Shown piece after piece: positions 1 through 13,700 of a DNA stretch of 64,000 nt. The notes beneath the pieces are model-generated. The model was not told where the DNA came from and made no database searches. It saw only the letters and a list, made by a program, of their open reading frames with translations. The position numbers and the translations under genes are program-made. Origin of the DNA: Neodontobutis hainanensis (Eukaryota > Chordata > Actinopteri > Gobiiformes > Odontobutidae); the NCBI GenBank assembly GCA_024349245.1, contig JALDNG010000006.1, forward strand, positions 5,137,001-5,201,000, given 5' to 3'. Each line of letters begins with the position of its first letter. Position 1 is the first letter of the stretch.

Positions 1-3000
1 ACAATGAGCAGCACACCCAGGGTTTTCCTAGTTTGTCATAAGGGAACATACACACATGCACAAGCACACAGAGAAAGAATCACTCATAGCAGACACATAT
101 GTCCTGCGGGTTTTGACACACAACGTAAACAGTAGGTTAAATCTCCTGTGTTGAGCTGAGGGTGTGGCTGCTGCTGACAGAGTTGTACTACATCTATTTC
201 ATTTTTTTAATCAAAGACAGACAATAAAAACAAACAACTATTGTTACTGTTATAAAGAGACAAAACAACTGTAAGCAATTTAACAGCTAACATGGTGTCT
301 TTCAGCTAAACAGCTGACAAGCACTTATACTTGCCTGTTTTTCTTTTTCAAAACACTTGCTTTAAGACCTCTCACACTTACCTTACTACACACCACTCTT
401 ACTTCCTGTAAAAAAGTGCTGACTATGACAAGACGATAACACCACAGCCCCACGAGAGGACAAGCTGCCAATGTTATGAGTAGGCTCATTTCAGATTATT
501 GTGGCTGAGTGCCCTCTAGTGATTATTGTTGTGAATAGCACCACTTACACATAAAGGCCAAATCCCAATTTACCTATACCTTGGCCCTCCAACGGAAGCA
601 GTAGTGAACGCCGCACCTGTAGGGTACAGGTGTATAATAAGATAATATTGTATGGTCTATAAATATATCATGTAGCCTAACATAACCTATATACAAGTCT
701 ATAAGTCTATATATACTCTCATGTAGCGTAGTTTATAATAGATTTTAATACATACCATAATATTACGATACATGGTCTTATAACACATTCGTCTTCATAC
801 AGTTTATGAACATGTCTTGCTCTGAACAGTATCAGTTACTGAGACTGACCTGTCGATGTGACGCTAACGTTAGCAAACAGCGATTTTTACAAAACTTTAC
901 AAGGACAAAACAGAGCAGCGCATGAAGGAGTTCAGGATTAAAAGAAACATAAAACAAGTCTGTCGTAATTTTTTTTATTTAAATTTTTGCCCAAATGTGT
1001 TACAGTTTGCACCTCTCGCAGCCGCGGAGCCGGTGAACGCACTGCATTATGGGAAAATATATTATCTCTTTCTTTCAAGTGTGGTCCTCCAAAATCTCCG
1101 TTTGGAGGGGGGTGTACTCCCTTCCCCCTTTCCCTCGTTTCTCGTGAACTGGCAAAACCAGGGCATTACGCAACAGCAGCAGGTAACTTCTGCCCCCGGG
1201 TGCGACTGTGGGACCCAGATGGGGTGAGTGCAGGGCAAACAGGGGTGAGCAACTTTTGTGGGCAGCACAAGGGGGTCCACCACAACCCCCTATCTCCCCA
1301 CCACAGTAGCCACTAAGGCCCAGAGAGACAAAGCTACCCCACCACAGTTTACTGAGGGTTAAAATAAACACAAAACCCACCCCGGTTTGTTGACAGGAGC
1401 CACTGGAGCAGATGAGAGGATAAGATGGGCCCTTACGTGATGAACTGATGAATCCAACCTACTCTGCTCTTCTTTCATTTTTGCATAATTTCTGCAAATA
1501 AAAATTTACATTTACATTGTTTACTCTCCAAAGTCTGTGGTCTGGAGATGACTGAATTCTTGATAGTTTACAGGCCTCCTTTAAAAAAAGAAAGGTGTTA
1601 CCTTGTGACGAGTTTTTCAAAGAATGTAAAGTGGGGCCAACATACTCTTTGAACTGATTTAATTAGTCCGAATACCTACGGACAGAGGACCATATTTTTT
1701 ATAAAGCTCTCGGTAAGGAAAATGTAGGAAGTAAAAGTAGACAAACCAATTAAGAAAGCAGAATATAGGCTACTGGTGCAGTGCTTCAAATCTGTTGTAC
1801 ACCGGGTAGTACTGTAATTCTATGAGGAGGGTGGGCTTTTAAAAAAGGGTTTTTAAAATATGGAATAACAATATTGTTAATTTAAATAAAGCTAAATATA
1901 GATTCCTATATAATTCCTATATGACGGGGTTGAAGTTCTGGTGATCACTCCATCATAAAGTTATGATGCCCTAATGATCAAAATTAGTAGCATTTTATAA
2001 TCAAAAGTAATATTCAAAATAAATGATAAATGTAATTTATTTATGAAAAATAAATAAATAATAAGGACATCTAATTGTTGTTCAGCAAAACTTGAATATC
2101 GTATAAAATTCCCTTCATTCAGACTCCAGGTTGTTTGTGACGGGGTTGAACTCAAATGAATATATTTCCAAACATTGCATGACCCAAAAGGTACTGGTCT
2201 CAGAAAATCATTAATTAATTAAGTGCTAAATAGTTAACAAGCCACTGTATATGGCTACTTAACACTTAATATCCCATACATTTACATAGAAATTAACAAA
2301 GCTTAATATTATAAAAACTGATATGATAGGCTACTAGTAGAACCTAACAAAGAAAATCTACTATAATTACCACTATATTATTACTGGTGATATTGTAGTT
2401 ATTTTAAAAGCCTACCAAAACACGAGACATGTTTTACACTTTTTTAGCTCAGGTAATAGGCTACAAGAACATAGACTATATGTATTCACTCACATTGTTT
2501 GTCCAATCAGTTGAGATAACATGCCATACTCTAGAGTGTGCCATTTTAATAATAAATATGCTATTTAAAGAGCTGTGTAAATGGATGCACAAACCCCTCA
2601 ACCTGATAGAGCACGGCAGAAAATCATTTCCTTTAAGGCTTTTTTACATTTTGTGCTAATGTTAAAGAAAAATCTGTTCGTTAGGCTCACCCTCATTATC
2701 CCATCACATTTGTCTGGTTGGTTGTAACAGGTGAAGGCCATGTCTCAGTGCTTCTACCAAATGTCTGGAGTGAGTGAAACATTACACATCCAAAAGCTGA
2801 ACAGCCCCACACTTTTTGACTTTTCTTGTGAATATTTATATCTATCTGGTCACATAGAATTGACTCATTTGTGATTCAAGCGATAAGGAAAGAGATATCG
2901 GACGAGATGCGAGAGGGTGTCTACACCTTCGAGAGGGCGCCAACATGATTGTACAGCTACATAAGACATTCCTAGGGGACGAGATGTAAACAAATCTGCT

Positions 3001-3261
3001 TTAGATGAGGGGTCCTAAACGTGTCCGTATGTGTCATTTAGCTTATGTTTAACAGGAAATTGCATCTAGAGAAGATATAATATAGACAAAGGTTTGTGGC
3101 GAGCAAAAACATACGAGTCCCCTTTGGTTTTCAAGATACTTAATTATCAGGGACTAGGACATGGTCTGCTAAAAGCTGAATCTTTATATATTTATTTATT
3201 TTATATCTATTTTGGAAGCGAAGCAGTGACAGATAAAAACATGTTAACGACTGTCAAACAG
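1..3261. other. Intergenic DNA downstream of clic4
   Basis: No coding exon with a recognisable protein match is visible on either strand. The DNA is AT-rich, with short poly-A and poly-T runs. It contains a perfect GCTAACGTTAGC palindrome near 862-873 and a short imperfect hairpin near 1087-1107. A CTCF-like motif lies at about 509-522. The few open frames here are short and low in complexity, so I treat them as chance. Confidence 0.6.
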
Positions 3262-3267
3262 TTTATT
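3262..3267 (-). terminator. clic4: clic4 poly(A) signal (AATAAA)
   Basis: AATAAA on the minus strand, about 1.49 kb after the clic4 stop codon. No coding signal lies between, so 3268-4749 is read as the clic4 3' UTR. The site was chosen by position and motif only; other weaker signals exist. Confidence 0.45.
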
Positions 3268-4749
3268 TAAGTTTAGTCAATGTTAAAATATAAAGAAAAA
3301 AAAAGCCATAGCATAGCTTGGATATTTTTTAATTTGTACATCATAACACTCCTGTATCGTTGAAATAATCTGACAAATCTTTCCTGCAAAAAAAAAAAAA
3401 AAGATATTTCAGAAGTCAAAGAAATAAGGCAAGGAGCATGTGTTTTCTTCAAATAAAATCCAAGCAATCAACGCTCCATTTTCTCAAAACTCTGATGTCT
3501 AAACTTTTTACACATTGAATTCTGAGCAATTACAACAAATATTTACAATTCCATTTTTGTATCAAATTTGTTTTATAACAAATGAAATGTAGTTTTTTTT
3601 TTTTTCCCCCACACTAAAGCACTTTTGGAGCTACAGTATCATAACATACTACATTCACTGTCCTACACATCAATCTACATACCAAAGACAAATTTGTCAT
3701 AAATATCTTTAGTGTCACCTCTCTTGGTTTCTGTCAGCACTAACGTGTCCCTTCATCTGTATGCTATGGAGACAATAACAATAAGAATGGTTATTATTTA
3801 ACTTCAGTTACCGGAGTCACCCTGCCCACAATGAGACCAGAAAAATGTGCCCCTTTTTGGTGTATATTCTTATCTACTGCTACTGATCGTGTGATGGAGT
3901 TTGGATAACAGAATTTGGCGTCTTTAATGAATATGTATAAAGCTGCTCAGCGTATCAGTATCTAACAGTATCAGTATCTCTGTTGCTGTTTCTGGCAACT
4001 AAAAGAAGACTGAACCATTTTTTTTACATACTGAAGATCTTCAAGCTACATATAAATTGATTTTCTAACATTCTCAGTTTGAGTTGACACACTTGCCAAA
4101 TTTCTACTGAGCGGAGCTACCAGTCTTTTGTGCCAATCTCAGGCAATAGCAGTGACATTTGTTTATTTTAACTGCAATATTAAAATAAAAGCATCTCCAA
4201 CTTGATATGTTAACCACTCAGGTTTGGTTTAGTCTTTAGCTTCTACGTAAACCTGTGCAATACTTGAGGCAGAAGCAACAAAGCTTCAACACTGTTTACA
4301 CTGCATCTTAAGCCAAACGACAGAAGAAATCTCAGTGTTATTTTAAAGTAAGCCTTGAGCAACTTCATTTAAAAAAAACAGGCCATTGGCTTGTGACAAT
4401 TCCTCATAAAGTAGCAAGGAAGTCAGATTTAAGGTCACTTAAAGAGCTTATTGAAAAAGGCTCCCATTATTGATAAACATTTACACACTGATTATCAATT
4501 TCTTTAACATGTCAGAACATTCTCAAGCAAATACAAGGCAAACAATGAAAAAATGATCTTCAATCAACTAAGGAAGTCTTCATAAAAGCTGAAACAGAAA
4601 TATGACCATGCATTTGTGATTTTGCAAAAAAATGGGGGTGAGAATGAAGAAGTCCGCAGTTTCACAAAAGTCCAGGAGCTAGGGGAGGTGAGGTCCAGAT
4701 CTTAACAAGGTTATGGTGGAAGGGATGGAGGGAGAAGGTCAAATTGAGC

Positions 4750-7700
4750 TTATTTGACCAGCCTCTTAGCTACGTCAGCGTAGGCAATTTCAATTTCGTT
4801 GTCACTGGGGCAGGTGTTGGTAAACTCTTCGCGTGTGTAGGCATTGTTCAGGTACTTCCAGATCGCAGTCATCTCTTTGGGGATATCAAAGCCTCTGTAC
4901 TTCTTTGCCACCACCTACAGAAATAGTTATATATAGTTGTAGTCTTTAAATTCAGGCCTTATGAGAGTAAAATAGCAAATATGTAAGAAAAGTAAATAAT
5001 TAAAACGGATTGGCATTTAACGTTCAAGCTCACCTTTACTATATGCAGCTTGGGCAATAGGTTACAGTCAGCTAAGGTCATTTCATCTCCATCCAAAAAC
5101 TTGCGGCTTGAAACCTTGATGTCTTCAATGCTGTTGTGGTCGATCTCATCAGGGAGTGGCGAGCAAAGATACTCGTCCAGTTTTTGCAGTGTCTTCAGCA
5201 ACCCTCGCTCCAAACCTGGACAGAGACGGTGAGAACGGTTAAGTGGTGAGAACTGCTTAAAAAAGTTCAAAAAATGACAGAAAGTTATGAAACATTAACA
5301 TGGCAAGCTTCTTTTTTGTCAGTCAACCACAAGAGGGCAGCAACAATCCAATTCACAAACATCGGAAGATTCGGAACTAGTGAAACTATTTACACTGGTG
5401 ACATTGTAATGTTCTGTTTGCCATTACTCTCACACAGATAAGCCATTGCACATTTATGAGGGTAGCACTACAGTGAACTGTGGTCTAGAACATATCTTTA
5501 CATCGTCTTAGATTATACATTGACCATCTTCTCTGTAATACATTAGTCCAGTTCTTTTTAGTGCCTTTGTAGCTATACGAGCTGTTATCAACCTCAAATT
5601 GTAAGACTGAAATTTTGTCATTATTTTATCAATATTTCCACAGAAAGAAGGAGGAGAGCTAACAAAAACCATGAATGGTCTTACTATGGCAACAATTTAA
5701 AAAAAGTGTAACAACAAATACAAGTTTGTGATATGGCCTCTATCTTCAAGCATGGTTAAGTTTACTTAAACCTGATAGAAAGATTAAAATCACAAATATA
5801 CTGAAGTTCATTCTTTGTGGTTAGTGACCAGGTGAGGCAGTGTTTTACAAACGCTAGTGGACAGAAGAAGGCAACAGAACAAAAGCCCATTTTTCATGTC
5901 TACTCCAATAATAGGGCCGGGTTATCCACATTACCTAGCAACCAATATTTGCCTGCATAACAGACACATTTATGGATCATTGCACTTGGTGTTTAACAAT
6001 GCAACTTGCCTTCATTTGCATCTGGCTTCGAGTTCTTGATGTATGCTGAGAACTTGGCAAAGATGTCCATGCCAGCTGTGTTTGACTCAGGGTGTCTAGC
6101 CCCCAGTTTGATGTACCTGCACACCATGAAAGACACACGCAAAAACACTCAAGAGGGGGAGCATAAACCTCATGTCTCTTTGAAACAACTGTACATCATT
6201 GTGGGTGTGGCAAACTGTTACTGAGATTAGAAGCACGCACTTAGGTGGGCTGAGGACTTCCTCAAGGAACTCTTCAATTTTATTGACATCAGTTTTGACC
6301 TCCCCATTGAAGGTGATGAAAGGTGGGTGTGTACCAGGAGCCAGGTTCTGGAGGTCTGCAGGTTTCCTGGATGACAAAGTGAGGTATGTAAGGACATTAT
6401 AGAAAATAATGCCAAGCCAACACAGGCTTCTTTAAAACTAGTTATCAGTAAGTTATTCAAATAAGTGATTCAAATATAATAATAATAATAATAATAATAA
6501 CACATTTTGATAATATAGCACTTTTCAAGACACTCTCTGCAGAATTCACACCAGCACATTTTGTTCCAGGTGTCTCTGGGCAGCAGTTGACACAAATAAA
6601 AATGAGCATGTGTTAAATGATTAGTGTGAACACAGGCACTGAAACCTTTACAGCACTTCCCCCAGAAGTGTAAATTAAGCACGAGTATACAGCTATGGAA
6701 ACTTGGTACAAGCGTGTGACAAAAAGCATATGCTAATTAAATTTGCCAAAAGGAAGTTATAGCCTCAGCCTCTATCAGAGAGGAATGGGCAGTGGTTAGA
6801 TCTTAATGAGAAATAATTTAAAAAAAGACACATTTTGTAATCAGTTGCAAGAAAACGTGATTTTTTGTTACATGACATTTGTCCCTGCCTGAAAGTAATC
6901 TGCCACTTGCTAACCTCCTGTCCTATTCCAGTAGAAACATTTAGGTCTTTTTATGAATACATGTGGTTTGGGTCTGTTGTAGCTAAATGGATACGAGCAC
7001 ATTAATAATCATTTTGAAGATGGTTCTAGCTTTAAGGTCATTGGCGTAATATAAAATTACATGCGGTCCACCAAATTCTAGACAGGATATTAACAGAGTG
7101 CACAAATAGCCTCAAGTGTTAGCATGTTTATTTTTCTCAGATTTTCACCAGACTGAGAAAGGGTCATGGGAAACCTAAATAAGCAGCCGGTCTGTTATAG
7201 AGTCAGGCCTGGTTTAAATTGGTATTGAAACATGTAAACCAAAATAGCAACGCCCAGAACAACTCCAGGAAGCTAAGGATGAAGGAAAGGAGGAGTGTAA
7301 AGGAAAGCAAATATGTAGGATGGGTGCAATACTCACCTTTTGAGGTCTACAGTGGTGACATTAAAAACAACTCCTTTGAGCCATAAGATCATGAAGAGCC
7401 TCTGTGAGAATGGACAATTTCCAATGCTTTCTCCATCACTTCCAGCCTAAAACACAGAGTCAAATGCACAGTTAGGTAAAGAATCTCTAACGTTCTAATG
7501 TTCTCAAGATTGTGTGAAGACAATTTATAAATTAGATAATTAAAAACGGAGAATAACAGATATAACAATAACACAATAGTTAAATTATCTTTATGAAGAT
7601 CACATCTCTGTTCTGCCATTTTTATTGCCTGGGCGTTTTACTGTGCTTGCCCTGAGACAGGCCTTTTGACACAATGAGTTTTTCACCTTTAGTGTCGACC

Positions 7701-10700
7701 CTGGTAATCCATTTAACAGAGTGAGAGGAAAGACGACCCCCTTGTCTTAAATACTTCAGCACACTTTCCCTCCATTAATCTTCAGAACTACTGTCTGAGG
7801 GTAAGAGGAAACTACCCCCAGGTCAGGGTAGACACAGACACTAGGGTACTAAGGCGCTCTATGAATTCCAGTGTGTTGCAGTATACAGGCCAACAATTAT
7901 ACCATATTCATCTTATGAGGAAAGGGACAGGAATGGAGGTAGGTATTGTACTGTGGAATGCAACACCTGTTATTGAGCCAGAGCTTATGTAAAGATAAGA
8001 TGTATTTTTCATGGCATTTACCTTTATTATGTCCTTAAATCAGTTTTACCTCAAACTCGATCTGTCGTAATTAGTTATATCTGTTCCTTAGTGGTGGATT
8101 CAAACTTGGGTTGCAAGCATGTTATTAGTGGGTTAGAGGAGTGTGTGCTAAACAAAATACTGTGCAATTTTCAAGTTTATTTTTGAAAGCGGAAAACATT
8201 TTTAAAGGTATAATGCAGGCTCTGAACCAGTGTCAATAGAGGACTTTTGTTTTGCAGTGTTGGATCTGCCAGCACTCCTTGCTGATGTGAACAGGCTGGA
8301 GCTGTTGTCCTGTAACACCCAGTGGGATGGTTCCGTTTGATCTGCCTGCTGGCTCTTATAGTACTGCGACTGTCATCTCTCTCCCCTCTCACTGAATTCA
8401 ATCTGAAAAGCATGGATTAGATCACTGCCCTTGTAGAACAATAAAAATGTACTCATTTTCCAAATCTCATCTAAAAAGTAAAGCTCTGACCAATCGGAGA
8501 TGTTGTAGTATGAAATGTCCTGAACCAGCATTAGTTGATATTTAGAGGATCAGAAAGACATCAATAGCCTTTTTACTCTATTTTCCCCACAGCGGTACAC
8601 CTACAGAGACCCATTCAGCTCTGGATCAAGGATGTCAGAGCAGCACAGCAACTGTTCCCATGACAATGGTCAGACACATGTGTCATGCAAAGCAGAGTAC
8701 AGCAGAGTGCAATTATCAATGCACACATTTCACAGGGAAAACCGTCTCATGTGAGATCTCTCTTTAAAAAAATAAATAAATAAAAGTAGACAAACCACAT
8801 GATTCAAAACAGCCATTTAGTGTTTTTATTGTTGGTTGAGTTTATGGCCATGTACTCATGTAAATTCTAAATACTCAACATGAGGGTCACGACAACTGAA
8901 CAATTTCACACTTTTCCTGTTCTAAAAGCTATGGCAGGCTTCTATCTACACTCCTAGAGTGTACTAAAGAGCACTTGCACATCTCTGCCAAAGACCTTGT
9001 TAAGTGAGATCTGCTCCACGCAAAGGAAAATGAGAGCTATTACAGGAAATAAGAGATCATAGGTAGGACTGTCCCATAACACAAGCAGTAATAGAGGCTT
9101 CTAGTGAGAAGAACACAAAGACATGTTCTGTAGAGGTTGTGTGCATTTGGCAAGCTGCTTGTTTCTTCCTCCTTTGCCCCTTTTATTCCTCTCTCCTTAC
9201 CCTGGGCCTCTCTGTCTCCACAGAGGGGGGCTGGGCATTTGAGAGGAGGGAGAAACTATTCCAGTAATGTCCTGTTCCTCCCTCCAACAGTGCTTTGTTT
9301 AGTTTAGTTGATAATTGTGGTAGGTCTTTTTTATTAAAGAAATTCTGCTGTAGATTTCTCACATTCAGACAGGACAGAGAAACAATTCATTCAACAGCTC
9401 AATACATCAATTAAATAGAAACTAAAAGTCATTTAAAAAGATGCACAAAGCACTTTTTGACTGTACAATAGTTTTTTTCACTCAAAAAACAGAGCCAAAA
9501 GGGCCACTGGCTATCGTTTTAGAGATGACAAGTTAGTGAGTATTTGCAGAAATTGCACCTTTTAGTCAATAATAGTTACTGGACCATTATGCTACTACAG
9601 AGATGTAACAGACAGTTAAGCCTTAAAAGTAAGATTTTCCCCTAAGACTAAGAGCCAAAATAATGACTGGGCCATAGAAGCAAACACTTACTAGTGTTAA
9701 CAGACTTGAGCTTTATTTAGGCTGAATGGTTGGCCAGTGAGTCAACAGATGCAGAGCACACACAGCTGCCCAGTGGATGGTATGAGTCAGACTGAAGTCG
9801 GATGTTATCTAGGAGACTACGTCCAGGACATTAAGAACCAACACAGTACAATATGACCTTAGACACACAACTGTGAAACACGGTGAGGTCATTGCTCCAC
9901 CATTTCCTATTTTACTGCTTATATGGCCAAGAATCTGGGCCTATATCCAAATCTTTTCAGTAGTGGATGTTCTTAAGTGCTATAGTATTAACAAAATCAA
10001 TTATTTTATAGATAATCATAACTTTACACAGACTGAAGTTGTGGCAGAATATTGTGTACTACATCTTCGGGACATGTTGAAATAAATGTAAAATGTAACA
10101 ACGCAGACTGCCCCACCAATAACTGCACAACTTTCAGGAAGTGATAATTTATCTCACAACTTAGATAAAATAAACTATAGCTGACATTGAGAATAGAATT
10201 ACAGTCAGTGTGTCCCTTTTTTAAATTAAGACCAGATTGATCCAATAGTTTATATTTAAGACACTTGAACCTATGTTGTTTGTTCTTTGGGGCTACTATA
10301 GATTGTGTTAATAATCGTTTTTATCTTTACTGGGACATTGTTACGCTACAATTTATGTGGGCACAGGGCCTGATGGTAAACTTTACACACACAGCCATAG
10401 TTCAAGTTATAAAAGTTACAGTTAATAGTCAAAACCTTGTCTAAAAAGCGCAGGTCTGCAGTTTAAGACTTTTGTCACTTTACAAGCTCTAAAGGGCACC
10501 TTCTTCTTAAGTCCAGTACAATAACATTTTATGGACAGACATAAACTGCTCAATTGCAAACTCAACTACTCCCTTTCACATTTTTACCTAAAGTTTTATT
10601 AACACCCATTTATTTGCCGATATCATCTAAAACTGGATGTCTTTGCCTGAGAAATCCGAACTGCAGTACAGTAGCCCACTATTAAAGACAAAGGAGGTCC

Positions 10701-13700
10701 CTCCCAGTCTCACGGTCTAATTTTAGTAACTTGGCGGGCAGATCTTTCCTTTCCCTGACACACTTCATTTTCTAAATTGGGTGGGCTGCTCGGCAAGTTC
10801 AAGCTACGCTTTGACCGAAAAAGGAGCTGACAATGTGACAAGCACTGAAAACCTTCCTCCTGCTTAAGCAAGCACACAGCATGAATGTCCGTTTGAGACT
10901 CAGTCACCACGGTAATGTCATAGCAGGACTTGGGTCAAGAATAAAACTAAGAGTGCAGATGTAGGCTACTAAAGCTTATAGTGTCTATTTAGACCTTATC
11001 AGTGCTCAGATGATGCTGGCCTTAAGCAGCCTTGCTCAATCAGGAATTTATGAGATATATAGTTTTCTTCATGTCTGCTGAAGGTTTTCAGGTAGACTAC
11101 TGCAGCGGCAAACACCACCAAGTAACAAATCTGCCAATATAACTAAAGTTAAAATGGCTGCCTATCCAAAACAAACAAAACAAACAAATTCAAAGTGTTT
11201 ATTGTCATATATACAGACAGAAAGCATGTTTCCCTGTACAATGAGATTCTTACTTTGCCTTCCAAAGTAAATGTCACACATGTATGTACCTAAAAAATAA
11301 GATAAATATATAAAAATAATAAAAAGAGCAACATATAAAAATGTAAAAGAGCAAAAGAGTGAAGTAGTAAAGTGAGGTAGTGCAGTCCTGATAATGTAAA
11401 GTGAGGTAGTGCACAAAGAAAATAACACAGATTTTTAATTATAAAAACAAGATTGTATAGGATTGGGACGATAAAAAAAGAAACCACTTCTCTTTTCAAT
11501 CTGACTATGACTCAGGCTGACATCACTTGGTGGAAAGTCTTGCAGTCACACCCAGACCCTTATAGAAAGATACAATTCTGAGGAGTTTAAGGTCTACCAA
11601 CAGAAAGCTACTCTGTGGGCATTGTACAGGGATGAATACTCTCAAACCATGGCCTCCCTAACCCTTCACACATTCACACAGCCTGCCCTACACTGATTAC
11701 AGAGGCTCATACCAAAACAATCGCCCGTTCCTTTTGTCTCTCACTACGTCAGAGTGCCTGATGAGTACGATACAAATGTACCACTTAAATCTATTAGAGA
11801 ATGATCAGTGCTTTAGCACACGTCCTCCAAAAGATGTCAGGGGAATCTACTCAACACCTTCTCATTCACACTGCAGTTTCAGGGGAGTCCCTGAATAAAA
11901 CCTGCATGTCAGATGGAAGACCAGTAGTATAAACAAGGAGCAGTACATGAGTAAAGCACGTAGATAAAGGTGTGAATCTTTTAGTGTCTGGCAATTCGAT
12001 TCTGATTTTAAGAGTCACAGTTCGAGTCAGAATAAATTTTTGAGCCAAAACAATTTTTGATTCAGGGTCTCTGATTAAATTCCAGTAAATACAACTTTTG
12101 CTGAGGAAATTGGTTGAAGATTAAGTGATAAGATGAAAAGACAATGTTAACCAAAAAGAACATTTATTTTAGGTTCTGCCTGTACCAAATCTTTATTTTA
12201 TTTTTAGGTATTTTATATAGCACTTTTTCACCTAGTAGGCACTCAAACCGCTTTACCAGTGCTACAGCCGACACCACTGGAGGCAAGGTGGGTTAAGTGT
12301 CTTGCCCAAGGACACAACGACAGTATGTGGGGGAGAGCAGGATGTTATGATGTTTTGGGATGTTCCGAGCGGGGATAGAACCGCATTTAATCTAGGTTAT
12401 CCATACATTTTAACCTAAAGAGTACATAAATGGTCCAAGTCAGAAATCTGTCTGGAGGTGACTTGGTACCATCCCAAAACCAGCACAAATGCATTATTGG
12501 TGTAATTTAAAAAACTGCTAGAGTAAAAACAACTGCAAAGTTTCAAAACATTTTGTAGCTGTTGCAGCCATTAAGATTACCCTAAAGCCATTCCTTTACG
12601 ACAAATGCCATGTTGAGACAGCTGAAACCCACCCTTTGGCAACATGTTAGATGGAATGTTATACGAGATATAGTTGGCAGCAAATGGCTTCTAGAGCTGA
12701 TTAGACAGTGCTGTGTTGTCTTTATTTTTTAATAATAATATTAACAATAAATATTATTATTATGATTATTATGATTATTATTATTATTATATGCAAAATA
12801 GACTGGCAACAGTTAATATTTTTCCCTTAAAAAAAGATTTTGCGCACTTTGAACTAGGCTGACTGGAGGCGTTCTGAGTAGGTAGGGAACATCTGAGGGA
12901 TCAGACATAATGGAGATGAGTCAGACAAAGCCATCTTTATGATATATTAAAAGCAATCACCAATTTGTGAAGGCCTCTTTTCCAGTCACTTTGTACATCA
13001 ATTTATGCATCTGCCAATGGTTTGTTTGTCAAGCTTTTTTTTCCCCCCTTCTTCAGATTATTGTCACAGATAATGTAGAAAAGTATTATAGTTACATTAC
13101 AGTTCATTACAGAGTCTATATTCTTCATTTTGTTCAGTAAGTCCCACTTTCATCTGATCTCACTCTGTATTTGGTCAGATGCTGAAAAGGCGGACCAGAA
13201 ACAACTGCTGCATGTATTTGGTCAGATGCTGAAAAGGCAAATCACCGGACCAGAAACAACTGCTGCAAAATAGCACAGTACAACAGTAACAAGCTATTAA
13301 TCTTTGTCCCCTAACCTAACTCATGATGCTGACTGCAGCACTGCTACTGTGAACTAAACTGCTCTATTGATTTTCCTATAAAAAAAAAAAATTAAAATTA
13401 AAAAGCACTTGACTGCTTGTAATACCGCCCAGGGGGAATATATATAATTTTCAGACGTACGCACTGCACAGTAAAGTTGTAAAGTTTGTCAGTTATGATC
13501 ATCTATAAAATAATTGTTGGCATTTTGTTATTATATAGTTTACTTAAGAACAGCCACTGCTAAAAAAAAAAAAAAGAAAGAGATTGATTCAAAATGGGAC
13601 ATTACAAAGCACAAGTCTGATTGTCACATGTTACAACCAATAACAATGAACACAAGCAGCTCTTCCAAGGTCAAAAGAAAAAACATATTTGATCAAAAGG

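Noticed and set aside
922..1380. Several overlapping open frames on both strands in the first 1.4 kb
   Set aside because: They overlap each other in different frames, have odd composition, and match no family I recognise.
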